Shown in pieces: positions 35,294 through 45,202 of a stretch of DNA of 64,000 bases. The translations under genes and the position numbers were made by a program. The DNA is from CAZUWH01 sp964624075 (GTDB lineage Bacteria > Pseudomonadota > Alphaproteobacteria > Rhodospirillales > Rhodospirillaceae): the NCBI GenBank assembly GCA_964624075.1, contig CAZUWH010000002.1, positions 62,001-126,000 on the forward strand, given 5' to 3'. The notes below the pieces were generated by a model. That model was not told where the DNA came from. It saw only the letters and a list, made by a program, of their open reading frames with translations, and did no database searches. How positions within the stretch are numbered: the stretch's first letter is position 1; every line of letters begins with the position of its first letter.

Positions 35294-38101
35294 ATGACCG
35301 AAACGACGCTGGAAGCTGTCCAGACACGCCAGGCGATCCTGATTGACGGGACGGGTTATGTCTTTCGCGCCTTTCATGCCCTGCCGCCCATGACCCGCCC
35401 TGACGGCGTGCCGATCAATGCCGTGTACGGTTTTACCGCCATGTTGATGCGGCTTCTGGAGGACAACCGGGCCGGCCACCGGGCCGTTGTTTTCGATGCC
35501 GCCCGCCGCACCTTCCGCAATGATCTCTACCCCGACTACAAGGCCCATCGCCCGCCGCTCCCTGATGATCTGGTTCCCCAGTTTCCCTTGATCCGCGAGG
35601 CCGTGCGGGCGTTCAACGTCATGGCCATCGAACAGGAGGGGTATGAAGCCGATGATCTGATTGCGACCTACGCCCGCGCTGCCGTGGCGGAGGGAATCGC
35701 CGTCATGATCTTTTCCGCCGACAAGGACCTGATGCAGCTTGTCGGACCGGGCATCGCTCTCTGGGATCCCCTGAAAGGCCGTACCATCGGACCGGACCAG
35801 GTGCGGGAAAAATTCGGTGTCGATCCAGCCCGGGTCGTGGATGTGCAGGCGCTTGCCGGGGACTCCACCGACAACGTGCCAGGCGTGCCGGGCATCGGGA
35901 TCAAAACCGCTGCCGACCTCATCACCCGTTTCGGCGACCTTGACAGCCTGCTCTCTGGGGTTGTGAAAGTCACCCAGCCCAAACGGCGTCAGACCCTGAT
36001 CGACCACGCAGAGGATGCACGTCTCTCCCGTACCCTGGCGCAATTGAAGGACGATGTCCCGGTCGTAGTGCCACTGGCTAACTTGGCAACGCGACCTCTG
36101 GAACCTGAAGCCGTACGCGGCTTTCTCCAGGCACAGGGCTTCCGCAGTCTTCTGGTCCGCTTCGAGAGCCGGTTCCAGTCCCCCGGCGCGGTCGGCACGG
36201 CGGCCGTGGCAGACGAGACCCCTGTCCCGTTCTCTTCCGCCTATAGCCTTGTCCAGAATCTGGAGGATCTCGACCGCTGGCTGTCGGGAGCGCGCGCTGC
36301 CGGTGTGGTGGCGGTGGATGCCGAAACCAGCTCCCTCGACAGCCTAACAACACAACTAATAGGAGTATCAATGGCGGTGGCCACGGGCAAGGCCTGTTAC
36401 ATTCCGCTTAGTCACACGCTGCCATCGGTACCCCAATCGCTTGCGCGCGCGGGCACGGAAGGCGCCCGTCCTGTGCAGATTCCCATGGCCGAGGCTCTGG
36501 AGCGGCTGCGCCAGGAGATCTTTGAGAATCGCGGTGTGCTCAAAGTGGGGCACAACATCAAGTTCGACAGCCACGTCCTTCATACTGCTGGCCAACGAAG
36601 TCTGGGCCGGCCCATTGCCGTGGCGCCTGTCGATGACACCATGGTCCTGTCCTATGTGCTGGATGGCTCCAGGACCGGCCACGGCATGGATGAACTGGCC
36701 GCAAAACACCTGGGCCTGACCACCATTCCCTACAAGGCCGTGTTGTGCGGCACGGACAAGATCACGTTCGACCAGGTGCCGCTTGACAGGGCATGCGCGT
36801 ATGCGGCGGAAGATGCCGATGTCACCCTCCGTCTTTATCTTCTCTTCCGGGAACGCCTGCGGGCGGAGCGTATGGTGACGGTTCATGAAACCCTGGACCG
36901 GCCCCTGATACCGGTTCTTGCCGCCATGGAACGGGCGGGCATCCTGGTGGATGCGGCGGCGCTGCAGGGCCTGTCGGCTGATTTCACCGTTCGCATGACG
37001 GCGCTGGAGGCAGATATCCACCGTCTGGCCGGGACGTGCTTCAACGTCGGCTCGCCCAAACAACTTGGCGAAATTCTGTTCGATCACATGAGCCTGCCCG
37101 GCGGTAGGAAATCGGCCAAGAGCGGGGCTTACGGGACCGATGCGGCGGTGCTGGAATCCCTTGCTACCCAGGGGCATGACCTGCCGGCGCGGGTGCTGGA
37201 CTGGCGCCGTCTCGCCAAGCTCAAAAGCACCTATGCCGAGGCCCTGATCACTCGCCGGGACAAGAAGACCGGGCGGGTTCACACCTCGTTTGCCCAGACG
37301 GCAACGGCGACTGGACGTCTGTCCTCCAATAACCCCAACCTGCAGAACATCCCGGTTCGTACCGAAGACGGCCGCCGCATTCGCCGCACCTTCATCGCGC
37401 CAGACGGCCATGTGCTGCTCTCGGCGGATTATTCTCAGATCGAGCTGCGACTGCTGGCCCATGTCGCTGGCATCAGGGTCCTGAAGGAGGCCTTCAGTGT
37501 CGGGGCCGACATCCACGCCGTCACCGCACGCCAGGTCTTTGGTGTGCCGGCGGGGGCTATGGATCCAGCCCTCCGGCGGCAGGCCAAGGCCATCAACTTC
37601 GGAATCATCTATGGCATCTCGCCGTTCGGGCTGGCGGCACAGCTTGGCATTTCTCAAGGCGAGGCCAGGGCTTTCATTGAGGCCTATTTTGCACGTTATC
37701 CGGAAATCCGTACCTATATGGAACAGACCAAAGCCAGGGCCCGTAGCCATGGCATCGTTACCACGCCTTTTGGACGCAGGTGCCAGGTACCTGGCATCAA
37801 CGACCGCAATGCCAACACCCGTGGCTTTGCCGAGCGAGCCGCCATCAACGCCCCCATTCAGGGAGGCGCTGCTGATATCATCAAGCGCGCCATGATTAGC
37901 CTGTTTGACGCCCTAGCCGAAGCCGGCCTGAAGACACGCATGCTGCTACAGGTCCACGACGAACTGGTGTTCGAAATACCCGAGGCAGAAGTATCTTCTG
38001 CCGCTGCCCTGATCCGTTCGATGATGGAGAAGGCTGCTGCCTTGTCGGTGCCATTGGTGGTTGATGTCGGAGTCGGCCGGAACTGGGCAGAGGCCCACTG
38101 A
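35294..38101 (+). CDS. polA: DNA polymerase I
   Basis: Repair and Okazaki-fragment polymerase with three domains in 935 residues. The 5' nuclease (residues 1 to about 290) has LIDGTGYVFRAFHAL, YEADDLIATYA and GDSTDNVPGVPGIGIKTA. A 3'-5' exonuclease follows (about 330-510) with VVAVDAETSSLDS, keeping the catalytic D and E. The polymerase has motif A SADYSQIELRLLAH, motif B RRQAKAINFGIIYGIS and motif C QVHDELVFE. The frame is open upstream to 34943, but ATG 35294 matches the family N-terminus. The proofreading aspartate and glutamate are kept, unlike in many bacterial PolA. Intact over 2.8 kb. Confidence 0.96.
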   Translation: MTETTLEAVQTRQAILIDGTGYVFRAFHALPPMTRPDGVPINAVYGFTAMLMRLLEDNRAGHRAVVFDAARRTFRNDLYPDYKAHRPPLPDDLVPQFPLIREAVRAFNVMAIEQEGYEADDLIATYARAAVAEGIAVMIFSADKDLMQLVGPGIALWDPLKGRTIGPDQVREKFGVDPARVVDVQALAGDSTDNVPGVPGIGIKTAADLITRFGDLDSLLSGVVKVTQPKRRQTLIDHAEDARLSRTLAQLKDDVPVVVPLANLATRPLEPEAVRGFLQAQGFRSLLVRFESRFQSPGAVGTAAVADETPVPFSSAYSLVQNLEDLDRWLSGARAAGVVAVDAETSSLDSLTTQLIGVSMAVATGKACYIPLSHTLPSVPQSLARAGTEGARPVQIPMAEALERLRQEIFENRGVLKVGHNIKFDSHVLHTAGQRSLGRPIAVAPVDDTMVLSYVLDGSRTGHGMDELAAKHLGLTTIPYKAVLCGTDKITFDQVPLDRACAYAAEDADVTLRLYLLFRERLRAERMVTVHETLDRPLIPVLAAMERAGILVDAAALQGLSADFTVRMTALEADIHRLAGTCFNVGSPKQLGEILFDHMSLPGGRKSAKSGAYGTDAAVLESLATQGHDLPARVLDWRRLAKLKSTYAEALITRRDKKTGRVHTSFAQTATATGRLSSNNPNLQNIPVRTEDGRRIRRTFIAPDGHVLLSADYSQIELRLLAHVAGIRVLKEAFSVGADIHAVTARQVFGVPAGAMDPALRRQAKAINFGIIYGISPFGLAAQLGISQGEARAFIEAYFARYPEIRTYMEQTKARARSHGIVTTPFGRRCQVPGINDRNANTRGFAERAAINAPIQGGAADIIKRAMISLFDALAEAGLKTRMLLQVHDELVFEIPEAEVSSAAALIRSMMEKAAALSVPLVVDVGVGRNWAEAH

Positions 38102-38264
38102 AGCAGTCGGTTGGCAGGACAACGGTAGGCATGGGCAAGAGAGAGCCGCAAATCCTACTCACCTGCTGAAAGCCCATGGCGGCCATCAGCAGGCATATCG
38201 TCAGGAACTTCGCCCTTTGCCCGATTGTGCCCTGCCTGGGCGAGGGGCCCGTGTATCCAGGATC

Positions 38265-38336
38265 TTCCGGAAACCGTATAATAAGGTTTGCGGAAAATAC
38301 GCCCACCCTCCCGCTGACTTTCCGGAAACCGTATAA
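38265..38336 (+). repeat. Direct repeat between polA and hupE
   Basis: TTCCGGAAACCGTATAA occurs at 38265-38281 and 38320-38336. The first copy is followed by AAGGTTTGCGG, which can pair imperfectly with CCGGAAACC. It lies 39-110 bases ahead of the hupE start, so it could be a regulatory site or part of the polA terminator. Confidence 0.6.
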
Positions 38337-38374
38337 GCAGACATGACGCAGGACGTGACGAGGAGAAGATGCTC

Positions 38375-38967
38375 ATGAGGAAATCCGGGCTGTCAATGGC
38401 ACTGATGACCGTGCCAACCCTGCTTGTTGTCCCGACTGCCGCTTACGCCCATGCCTCTCTTATGGGGGGCGGCCTGGGAGAGGGATTCGTACACCCCTTC
38501 ACCGGTCTTGATCATATGCTGGCCATGCTGACCATCGGTCTATGGGCCGGGCAGCGTCCGATGCGGGGAGGAATAATCATAGCGGCTATACGTTCGTTGC
38601 CTGCATGGTGGCCGGGGCTGTCATGGCCATGGCAGGCGTGCCACTGCCGCTGGTGGAAGGGGGGATCGCCGTCTCAGTTCTGATTCTTGGTCTTCTGGTG
38701 GCGGCATCTGTGCGCCTGCCGGTGGGAACCGGCATGACAACGGCCGGGCTGTTTGCTCTTTTCCATGGCCATGCCCATGGGAGTGAACTTCCGGTGATAG
38801 CCGATCCGCTTCTGTATGGGATGGGTTTCATAGCTGCCACGGTGATCCTGCACGCGATCGGATTTGGCCTTAGTACCGCGACGCGATCCCTTGGCCGGGA
38901 GCATCCGGTACGCTTTGCAGGGGGAGCGGTTGCAGGCGTCGGGATCGTCCTGCTTCTCTCTCTTTGA
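38375..38967 (+). pseudogene. hupE: HupE/UreJ family nickel transporter, frameshifted
   Basis: HupE/UreJ proteins are inner-membrane nickel or cobalt permeases found with hydrogenase and urease genes. The first frame gives a signal-like start, AYAHASLMGG, then GFVHPFTGLDHMLAMLTIGLWAG (the conserved H-P-x3-D-H motif). Near 38540-38590 the frame shifts. The rest (FVACMVAGAVMAMAGVPLPL, GLFALFHGHAHGSELP, then three membrane helices to 38967) is in the next frame. One frameshift is enough to explain the break, so this is a recent lesion or a sequence error. Urease remnants 4 kb downstream suggest the original partner. Confidence 0.85.
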
Positions 38968-39037
38968 TCGAGACTGGACGCGAGACGGGAGACAGCCCAT
39001 ATCCCTTCCGTTCCATGTGGATGAGAGGAGGCGGATT

Positions 39038-39523
39038 GTGCCCAGTCGCTATTATGTTCTGGCAGACAGTTGTGCCGAGGTGGTTGGTTTCGATGACCTG
39101 GTCACGGCCGAAACGGCTGTCCTGGCCAGAGGGGAAGGGGCGTATCTGGTCGATACGCAAGGGGTGCCCTATCAGCCATCGTTGCTACGAGTCGAGGGGG
39201 GACGTCTTCTGTACATGGGCCTCGGTCATATCAACCACCGTCAAGGTCTGGACGCTAATCTGATCGAGGGCGTACAAAAAGGCGCCCTCCCCATGGTCAA
39301 GGCCTTTCTCACTAAGGGGGCGGATCCCAATGCCACCGACACTAGAGGAGCATCGGCCCTTCTATGGGCGGTGGCCTCTGGCAACATCGATGTGGTCCGG
39401 TTGCTGCTCCAGGCCGGGGCCGCGGTTGACCGCGCAGATGCAGACGGTATCACCGCCCTGACACTGGCCGAGCGCCAGCAGAAGACTGCCATTGCCGCGC
39501 TTTTGCGTGCAGGCGGCATATGA
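39038..39523 (+). CDS. Ankyrin-repeat protein
   Basis: 161-residue protein of unknown role. An AGGAGG Shine-Dalgarno at 39026-39031 sits six bases before GTG 39038, which fixes the start. The first 80 residues resemble nothing I know. Residues from about 85 to the end are two to three ankyrin repeats: LIEGVQKGALPMVKAFLTKG, GASALLWAVASGNIDVVRLL and GITALTLAERQQKTAIAALL. No signal peptide, so probably a cytosolic protein-binding module. It lies between a dead hupE and a dead regulator but reads cleanly. Confidence 0.75.
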   Translation: MPSRYYVLADSCAEVVGFDDLVTAETAVLARGEGAYLVDTQGVPYQPSLLRVEGGRLLYMGLGHINHRQGLDANLIEGVQKGALPMVKAFLTKGADPNATDTRGASALLWAVASGNIDVVRLLLQAGAAVDRADADGITALTLAERQQKTAIAALLRAGGI

Positions 39524-39524
39524 C

Positions 39525-39962
39525 ATGCGGGACACGGTCTTCCCCACACTCCCTGCAAATTCTTTCTGTTCGCCTGAACTGATCGCAGACGATCATCCTT
39601 TGGTACGCAAAGGATTGAAAGCCGTTCTGGCTGATTTCCTGCCAGGCGTGGGAATCGTGGAAGCGGTGGATTTTCCCCACGTGCTGCAACAGGTCGAACG
39701 GCATGCGGATTTCACCCTGATTCTGCTCGATCTGGCCATGCCCGGATCGGAACGTTTTGCAGGCGTGCGGACATTGGTGCAGCAGTGCCCCACGGTGCCC
39801 GGTGGTCATTTTATCGGGCTCGGAGGAAACAGAGGACGTGCGCCGGTCGCTGGGTTGCGGAGCGGCAGGTTATAATCCCGAAATCATCTGTCACACCGAT
39901 CATTCTGTCGGCCTTGCAGCTCGTTCTAGCTGGAGGGATCTATCCATCAGGTCAGCCCCCTG
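39525..39962 (+). pseudogene. LuxR-type response regulator, receiver-domain remnant
   Basis: Remnant of a NarL/LuxR-family response regulator. The receiver reads ELIADDHPLVRKGLKAVLAD and FTLILLDLAMPGSERF (phospho-acceptor Asp). Then, after frame changes near 39790 and 39870, it continues as VILSGSEETEDVRRSLGCGA and VTPIILSALQLVLAGGIYP. The DNA-binding domain is missing, replaced by the oxoprolinase remnant, so a deletion has joined the two. Confidence 0.82.
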
Positions 39963-42865
39963 ATGAAACTGGTCGGTCGGGGCGATACGACCGTGGTGGA
40001 TGCCTATCTGTCACCTGTTCTGCAACGTTATGTGACGCACCTCGAGAGGGCTCTGGCTTGGCGCCCGGCTTCTGTTCATGCAGTTGAACGGCGGTCTGGT
40101 CGATGCTCCCCGCTTCCGGGGCAGGGATGCCATTCTATCCGGACCAGCCGGAGGCGTGGTCGGGGGGGGGGTGCAGCTTGTTGGCCGCGCCCCCATGATG
40201 CATCATATCCATACCGTGGCAGCGGGAGGTGGCTCCATCCTCCACGAAGACGGCTTGCGCTTTCGGGTGGGACCGGATTCGGCCGGGGCTGATCCGGGGC
40301 CGTTGTGTTATCGCCGCGGAGGGCCGCTCACCGTAACCGATACCAATGTGCTGCTCGGGTGGCTGCAACCCGATTTCTTTCCCGCCGTGTTCGGCCCAGA
40401 TGGTGAAGCGCCCCTGGATGTGGCTGCCGTGCGAACGGCATTTGACCATCTGGCACGACGGCTGGGATGGACGGCGGAGCGGGCGGCAGAAGGGTTTCTC
40501 GCCATTGCCATTGATAAACATGGCGCGGGCCATCCGGCGCATTTCCATCGAACGCGGCCACGACCTGAGCCCCGTCGCCTTGTGCTGCTTCGGCGGTGCC
40601 GGCGGCCAGCACCACGCCTATCGGGTGGCCGATCGTCTGGGAATCGGGACCGTGTTTCTGCATCTCCTGGCCGGCGTTCTGTCGGCCTATGGCATGGGGT
40701 TGGCCGAGCTGTGGGCCTTGCGGGAGCGGACCCTGGAAGAACTCCTGGGGAGGGCAGCCACTGAATCCGTTATCGAATCCGCCGTGGTCGAATTGACAGC
40801 CGCTGGCAAGCCGACCTGATCGCGCAAGGGGTGCAGCAGACGGCCATCGTGGTGCACTGCCGTTGCCATCTGAAATACGAAGGATCCGATACCGCCCTGG
40901 AAGTGCCGTTTGGATCTGTTGCTGCCACGGCGGCGGCCTTTGCCGATGTGCACCGGCGCCGCTCTTTGGTTTTGTTGCCGACAAGCCGCTGGTGATCGAG
41001 CAGATCACCGTGGAGGCCATCGACGGTTCGATACGAGACACGCCCCCGAATGGGGGGGAGGCCCAGCCTTCCACACAGGCCGGTTCCCTTTCAACTCGAA
41101 TTGGGCCTGTCACGGTCGTCGCCATGGCGGTCGAAGGCACGCTCATCCCGACGCCGGTCTACCGGCGCGACCGGCTGCCGGCCGGGATCAGGCTCGATGC
41201 CCGGCCCTGATCGTCGAGGCGTACACCACCACGGTGCTCGACCCGGCTGGTAGGCGACCGTGAACGGGCAGGGCGCCTTGGTTCTGACCCGTGTCATGCC
41301 CCAGCCCCGGTGTCAGGCGGTCAGCGGCGCGGCTGACCCGGTGAGGTTCGAGATTTTTAACAATCTGTTCATGTCGGTCGCCGAACAAATGGACGCCGTG
41401 CTTCAGAACACCGCTCATTCCGTCAACATCAAGGAGCGGCTCGATTACTCCTGCGCCTTGTTCGATGGCCAGGGTCATCTGATTGCCAACGCGCCGTACA
41501 TTCCCGTCCACCTGGGCTCGATGAGCGAGAGCGTGCGGGCGGATGCTGAGAGCATACAAGGACACCCTGCGCCCAGGTAACGTGTATTGCACCTAACGCG
41601 CCTTATAACGGTGGCACCCATCTGCCCGATGTGACCGTTGTCACGCCTGTCTTCGACGAGAGCGGTGCGACGGTGCTGTTCTGCCTCGCCGCACGGGGAT
41701 ACCATGCCGACATCGGCGGGACGATACCGGGCTCGATGCCTCCCGACAGTCGCACCATGGCAGAGGAGGGAATCCTCCTCGAGGATTTCCTGCTCGTGCG
41801 GGGGGTTGCTGCAACGAAACCACCCTGCTGGAACAGCTGGAAAGCGGGCCGTGGCCAGCCCGCAATCCGGCCGACCTGAAGGCTCAGATCGCTGCCAACG
41901 CAATGGGCGCGGCTGAACTGATGCGTCTGGTCGCCACCCATGGTCTGGCGATGGTGCGCGCCTACATGGGACATGTCCGAGCCAACGCTGCCGGAGCGGT
42001 GCGGCGGGTGATCGACCGTCTGCACGAGATGGTCGCCTCGCCGTGGAAATGGACGATAGTACCGCGATCCGGGTGGCATTGCGCATCGATTGGGTGGCGC
42101 GGCGGGCAGTGGTAGACTTCACCAGCACCAACGCCGCAGTCTGCTGGTAACACGAACGCGCCGCGGGCCATCACCCGGGCCGCGGCGCGTTCGTGTTCCG
42201 CACTCTGGTGGACGATCCCATTCCCCTGAACGAAGGTTGCCTTACCCCGATCGATCTTATCATTCCACCGGGCTCGCTCCTGGACCCGCGGCCCCCGGCG
42301 CCGGCGGTGGCCGGGAATGTCGAAACCAGCTAGGCGGTGGTTGATTACCTCTATGGGGCCATGGGTATTCTGGCGGTATCCTAGGGCACCATGAACAATC
42401 TTGCCTTCGGCAATGTCCGGCATCAGTGTTACGAGACCCTATGCGGCGGGGCGGGGGCGGGACCGGATTTCGATGGCGCCGATGCCGTACAGACCCATAT
42501 GACCAACGCGCGGCTGACCGATGTCGAGGTTCTGGGGTGGCGTCATCCGGTACGGGTGGAGATGTTCTGTATCCGTCGGGACAGCGGAGGCTGCGGCTGG
42601 CCAGTGCGGGGGCAACGGCGTGGTGCGCCGGATCCATTTTCTGGAACCCATACGCGGTGACCATCCTGTCGAACCGGCGACGGGTGGCCCCATTTGGACT
42701 GGCCGGTGGGAAGACGGGCCAGACTGGCTGCAATGCCGTCGAACGCGCCTGTGGCGTGGGCGGGAAGAACTGCCCGGCACCGCTCGTGTCACCGCTGAGG
42801 CTGGTGATGTGGTCGAGATGGCAATGCCCGGAGGCGGGGGGGGGGGGTATGGCCCGGCAGGATGA
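39963..42865 (+). pseudogene. 5-Oxoprolinase / hydantoinase A+B, extensively decayed
   Basis: Remnant of the ATP-dependent 5-oxoprolinase family (HyuA and HyuB modules). HyuA pieces: GRGDTTVVDAYLSPVLQRYV, FMQLNGGLVDAPRFRGRDAI, LSGPAGGVVGG, RVGPDSAGADPGPLCYRRGG, and in another frame RISIERGHDLSPVALCCFGG. HyuB pieces: VRFEIFNNLFMSVAEQMDAV, LQNTAHSVNIKERLDYSCAL, IPVHLGSMSESV, FCLAARGYHADIGGTIPGSM, NEGCLTPIDLIIPPGSL and a C-terminal GGGGGGYGPAG. More than eight frame changes and several internal stops. The first part of HyuA is missing at the junction with the regulator remnant. It is the most degraded locus in the window. Confidence 0.9.
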
Positions 42866-42948
42866 TGGGGGTATCCGGCATCTGCAGAGGGCTGGTGTAT
42901 CCTGGCTGTTCATCGGTATCCGGGATTCCCCTGGCGAGGAGGAAAGGC

Positions 42949-43164
42949 ATGAATTTGTTACCCAGAGAGCTAAGACAAGCTGCTGGTGGCCATATCGAAG
43001 GCGCGCACGGTGGTCGAACTGGTGCGTGACGGGGTCGACGGTGCTCACCCGCGCGCAGGTGATGGAAGATGGAAGGCGTCCCCGAGATGGTCCACGAAGT
43101 CCAGGTGGAAGCTACTTTCCCTGATGGCACCAGGCTTGCGACCATCCACGACCCGATCCGGTGA
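42949..43164 (+). pseudogene. ureA: Urease gamma subunit, deleted and frameshifted
   Basis: Starts MNLLPREL after an intact AGGAGG Shine-Dalgarno. After a frame change it reads DKLLVAIS, then jumps to VVELVRDG, and TVLTRAQVME, then GVPEMVHEVQVEATFPDGTR and ATIHDPIR with a stop at 43162-43164. These are the ends of UreA (normally about 100 residues). Roughly 80 bases in the middle are deleted. The identity is clear because the C-terminal 30 residues are nearly those of living homologues. Confidence 0.9.
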
Positions 43165-43177
43165 TTAGGGGGAGAAC

Positions 43178-43365
43178 ATGATTCTAGGAGAAACCATCAC
43201 CGCGCCCGGCGACATCGTTCTGAATGACGGTCGCCCCGTGATTACGCTCACCATCGCCAACACCGGCGACCACCCATCCAAGTGGGCAGCCACTATCGCT
43301 TTTTCGAAACCAACGCCGCGCTCGGGTCAATGGTCGGCTGGAGGAGACTAGGCGGCATGGCCCTT
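43178..43365 (+). pseudogene. ureB: Urease beta subunit, truncated remnant
   Basis: ATG 43178 opens MILGETITAPGDIVLNDGRP, VITLTIANTGDHP, and in the next frame QVGSHYRFFETNAAL, matching the N-terminal half of UreB. The rest, and ureC with the accessory genes, is absent. It follows ureA by 13 bases, as in intact urease operons. Confidence 0.9.
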
Positions 43366-43794
43366 CGTCTTGCGCGTGAAGTCTTCCCCCCGGCGGGCAG
43401 CCCGCCCGCTAGTTCGCAGGCAGGAGCGCGCGCGCTCCAATGCCGGCGCTCCCAAAGGGGTCTGCAAGGGGTCTAATAAGAATGGCTAGGTCTTTGCGGG
43501 GGCCGTTGACTCCCTGCCACCTTATCCTTACCCTAGACACGTGACAAGGTATCCGCTCCCTTTGCGGGCAGAGGGCCATGCTAAACCAGAAATGCAGCGT
43601 AAGGCCAATGGGCGTAAGGCAAGGTTTACGTTCAGGAGTTTGTCGTGACGGTGACAGCGTGCCAAATGGCGCACAAGCCAAGACGGTCACCCTCCGGCGG
43701 GGGAGGAGGGCCTTGATCGGCTACGATCAAGGCGCGTTGGTATAAACCAGAGAGAGAAGAGTCTGGCTCTTATTCTTAGGAAAGGAGTGCCCTC
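43366..43794. other. Gap and leader upstream of flagellin gene
   Basis: About 430 bases without a supported gene. The last 100 bases are the presumed leader of the flagellin mRNA. It has a perfect 9-bp hairpin (43711-43732) and the Shine-Dalgarno AAGGAG nine bases before the start. Confidence 0.55.
43711..43732 (+). promoter_or_regulatory. Hairpin in the flagellin 5' leader
   Basis: CCTTGATCG, loop GCTA, CGATCAAGG: a perfect stem 62 bases before the flagellin start. FlbT, encoded just downstream, is known in Caulobacter to act on the flagellin mRNA leader, so this hairpin is a candidate target; that link is inference. Confidence 0.4.
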
Positions 43795-44655
43795 ATGGCT
43801 TCCAAGTCGGTGGCTCTGTCTGCCATGATACGTCCGAATGTGCTGTCATTGCGAAAGAATGCCACTGCGTTGACATCACGCCCGCAGGAGCGTCCAATGC
43901 CGGGCAGGAAAATCACTCCCGATGATCTTCAGGCAACAACCCTTCACGGTCGTGCAAGCAGCTTGGCTGGCCTGAGGGATTCGGTGGGCCATGCCATTGG
44001 CGCGATCAAGGCCGCCTTGACTGCAATTGAAGCGATTAGTACAACCGTCACGCAGATGAAAGATCTGGCAACGTCTGCCAAGTCTGCTGCTGATGTGGCT
44101 GAACGGTCCAGACTGGCGGCCCGGTTCGACGCATTGCTGGCGGAAATGACCCGGATCGTGCAAGGCGTCTCCTTCCAGGGAACCAATCTGATCGGACCGA
44201 CCGCTGGCACCCTGACTGTGAACTTCGGTGAAGATAACACGCATAGGTTGGTCATTGTTGGGATGAGACTGGACGGCACGGGCCTGGCCCTGGCCGAGGC
44301 AGCCAACAATTGGGAGACAGACAGTGATATAGACATGGTGGCTGCGTCCCTCAACGAGGCATTCCTCACCTTGCGGTCAAGTGCGCAGACACTCGGTTCC
44401 AATGTTTCGCTGCTGAACGTCCGTCTGGATTTCGCGCATGAGCTGATCAATACTCTTGAGGAAGGGGCAGCAAAGCTGGTCAATGCCGACATGAGCGAGG
44501 AGGCCGCCAATCTGCTTGCCTTGCAAACCCGCCAGCAACTGGGCACGACGTCTCTCAGTCTGGCTCAACAGTCCGGGAGTTCGGTATTGTCTCTTTTCTG
44601 GAGAGGCAATGAAGAAGCAGCAGGCCATCATCATGACCGCGACCGCACCGCATGA
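43795..44655 (+). CDS. Flagellin-like protein with atypical N-terminus
   Basis: 286 residues resembling alphaproteobacterial flagellins. The N-terminal helix region (NVLSLRKNATALTSRPQERP and GRASSLAGLRDSVGHAIGAI, KAALTAIEAISTTVTQMKDL) aligns with D0/D1, but the usual LSTGxRINSAxDD block is weakly conserved and a Pro-rich PMPGRKITPDD replaces it. The C-terminal D0 helix is good: NVRLDFAHELINTLEEGAAK through EEAANLLALQTRQQLGTTSL to SSVLSLF. After the normal end (-LF) there are about 18 extra residues with a run of His. That tail, and the loosened N-terminal motif, suggest either relaxed selection or a minor flagellin. Upstream of flbT; flaF beyond it is dead. Confidence 0.75.
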   Translation: MASKSVALSAMIRPNVLSLRKNATALTSRPQERPMPGRKITPDDLQATTLHGRASSLAGLRDSVGHAIGAIKAALTAIEAISTTVTQMKDLATSAKSAADVAERSRLAARFDALLAEMTRIVQGVSFQGTNLIGPTAGTLTVNFGEDNTHRLVIVGMRLDGTGLALAEAANNWETDSDIDMVAASLNEAFLTLRSSAQTLGSNVSLLNVRLDFAHELINTLEEGAAKLVNADMSEEAANLLALQTRQQLGTTSLSLAQQSGSSVLSLFWRGNEEAAGHHHDRDRTA

Positions 44656-44751
44656 GGGAAAGCGGGGGAAAGGCAGCGGAACGGCAAAGAGCCTCGTTTC
44701 CAGCCCGGAGAGGGGAAGGGCGGTTCCTGTCTTGGCAAAGCGGGATGAAAC

Positions 44752-45168
44752 ATGCCGTTGAAATTGACACTGAAGCCCTATGAAAAGGCCTTGATTGGTA
44801 ACGCCGTGATCGCTAATGGCGGGAGCAAGGCAGAAATTGTCGTAATGAACACGGTTCCGGTTGTCCGGGAACGCGATGTTCTGACCGAAGAGGAGGCAGA
44901 TACACCGGCGAAACGCATTTATTTCATCATTCTCAGCATGTATGCCGACTCCCGGAAGGAGGCACAGTATCACAAGACATACTTTCGGTTGATACGTGAG
45001 TTCATTGACGCCTCGCACAACGAGAAAGTGCTGGACATGATCGTTGACATGTCCCAAAAGATATTGAGTAACAGTCATTATCAGGCACTCAAGATTTGCC
45101 GGAAGTTGATCGCGTACGAAGAACAGGTGCTTGATACGATAAGAAGAATGGGAGCGGATGCCAGCTGA
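44752..45168 (+). CDS. flbT: Flagellar biosynthesis repressor FlbT
   Basis: 138-residue post-transcriptional regulator of flagellin in alphaproteobacteria. It opens MPLKLTLKPYEKALIGNAVI and has GSKAEIVVMNTVPVVRERDV, a helical core with RIYFIILSMYADSRKEA and ALKICRKLIAYEEQVL, all typical. It appears intact. In Caulobacter FlbT promotes decay of flagellin mRNA when assembly is incomplete, acting against FlaF. Here its usual partner gene flaF, directly downstream, is a pseudogene, so the balance is broken. Confidence 0.92.
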   Translation: MPLKLTLKPYEKALIGNAVIANGGSKAEIVVMNTVPVVRERDVLTEEEADTPAKRIYFIILSMYADSRKEAQYHKTYFRLIREFIDASHNEKVLDMIVDMSQKILSNSHYQALKICRKLIAYEEQVLDTIRRMGADAS

Positions 45169-45202
45169 TGGCATGTCGGATGTGGGAGGAGGGGTGTATG
45201 CC

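Noticed and set aside
36368..37750. 460-residue minus-strand open frame
   Set aside because: Antisense shadow of polA polymerase domain.
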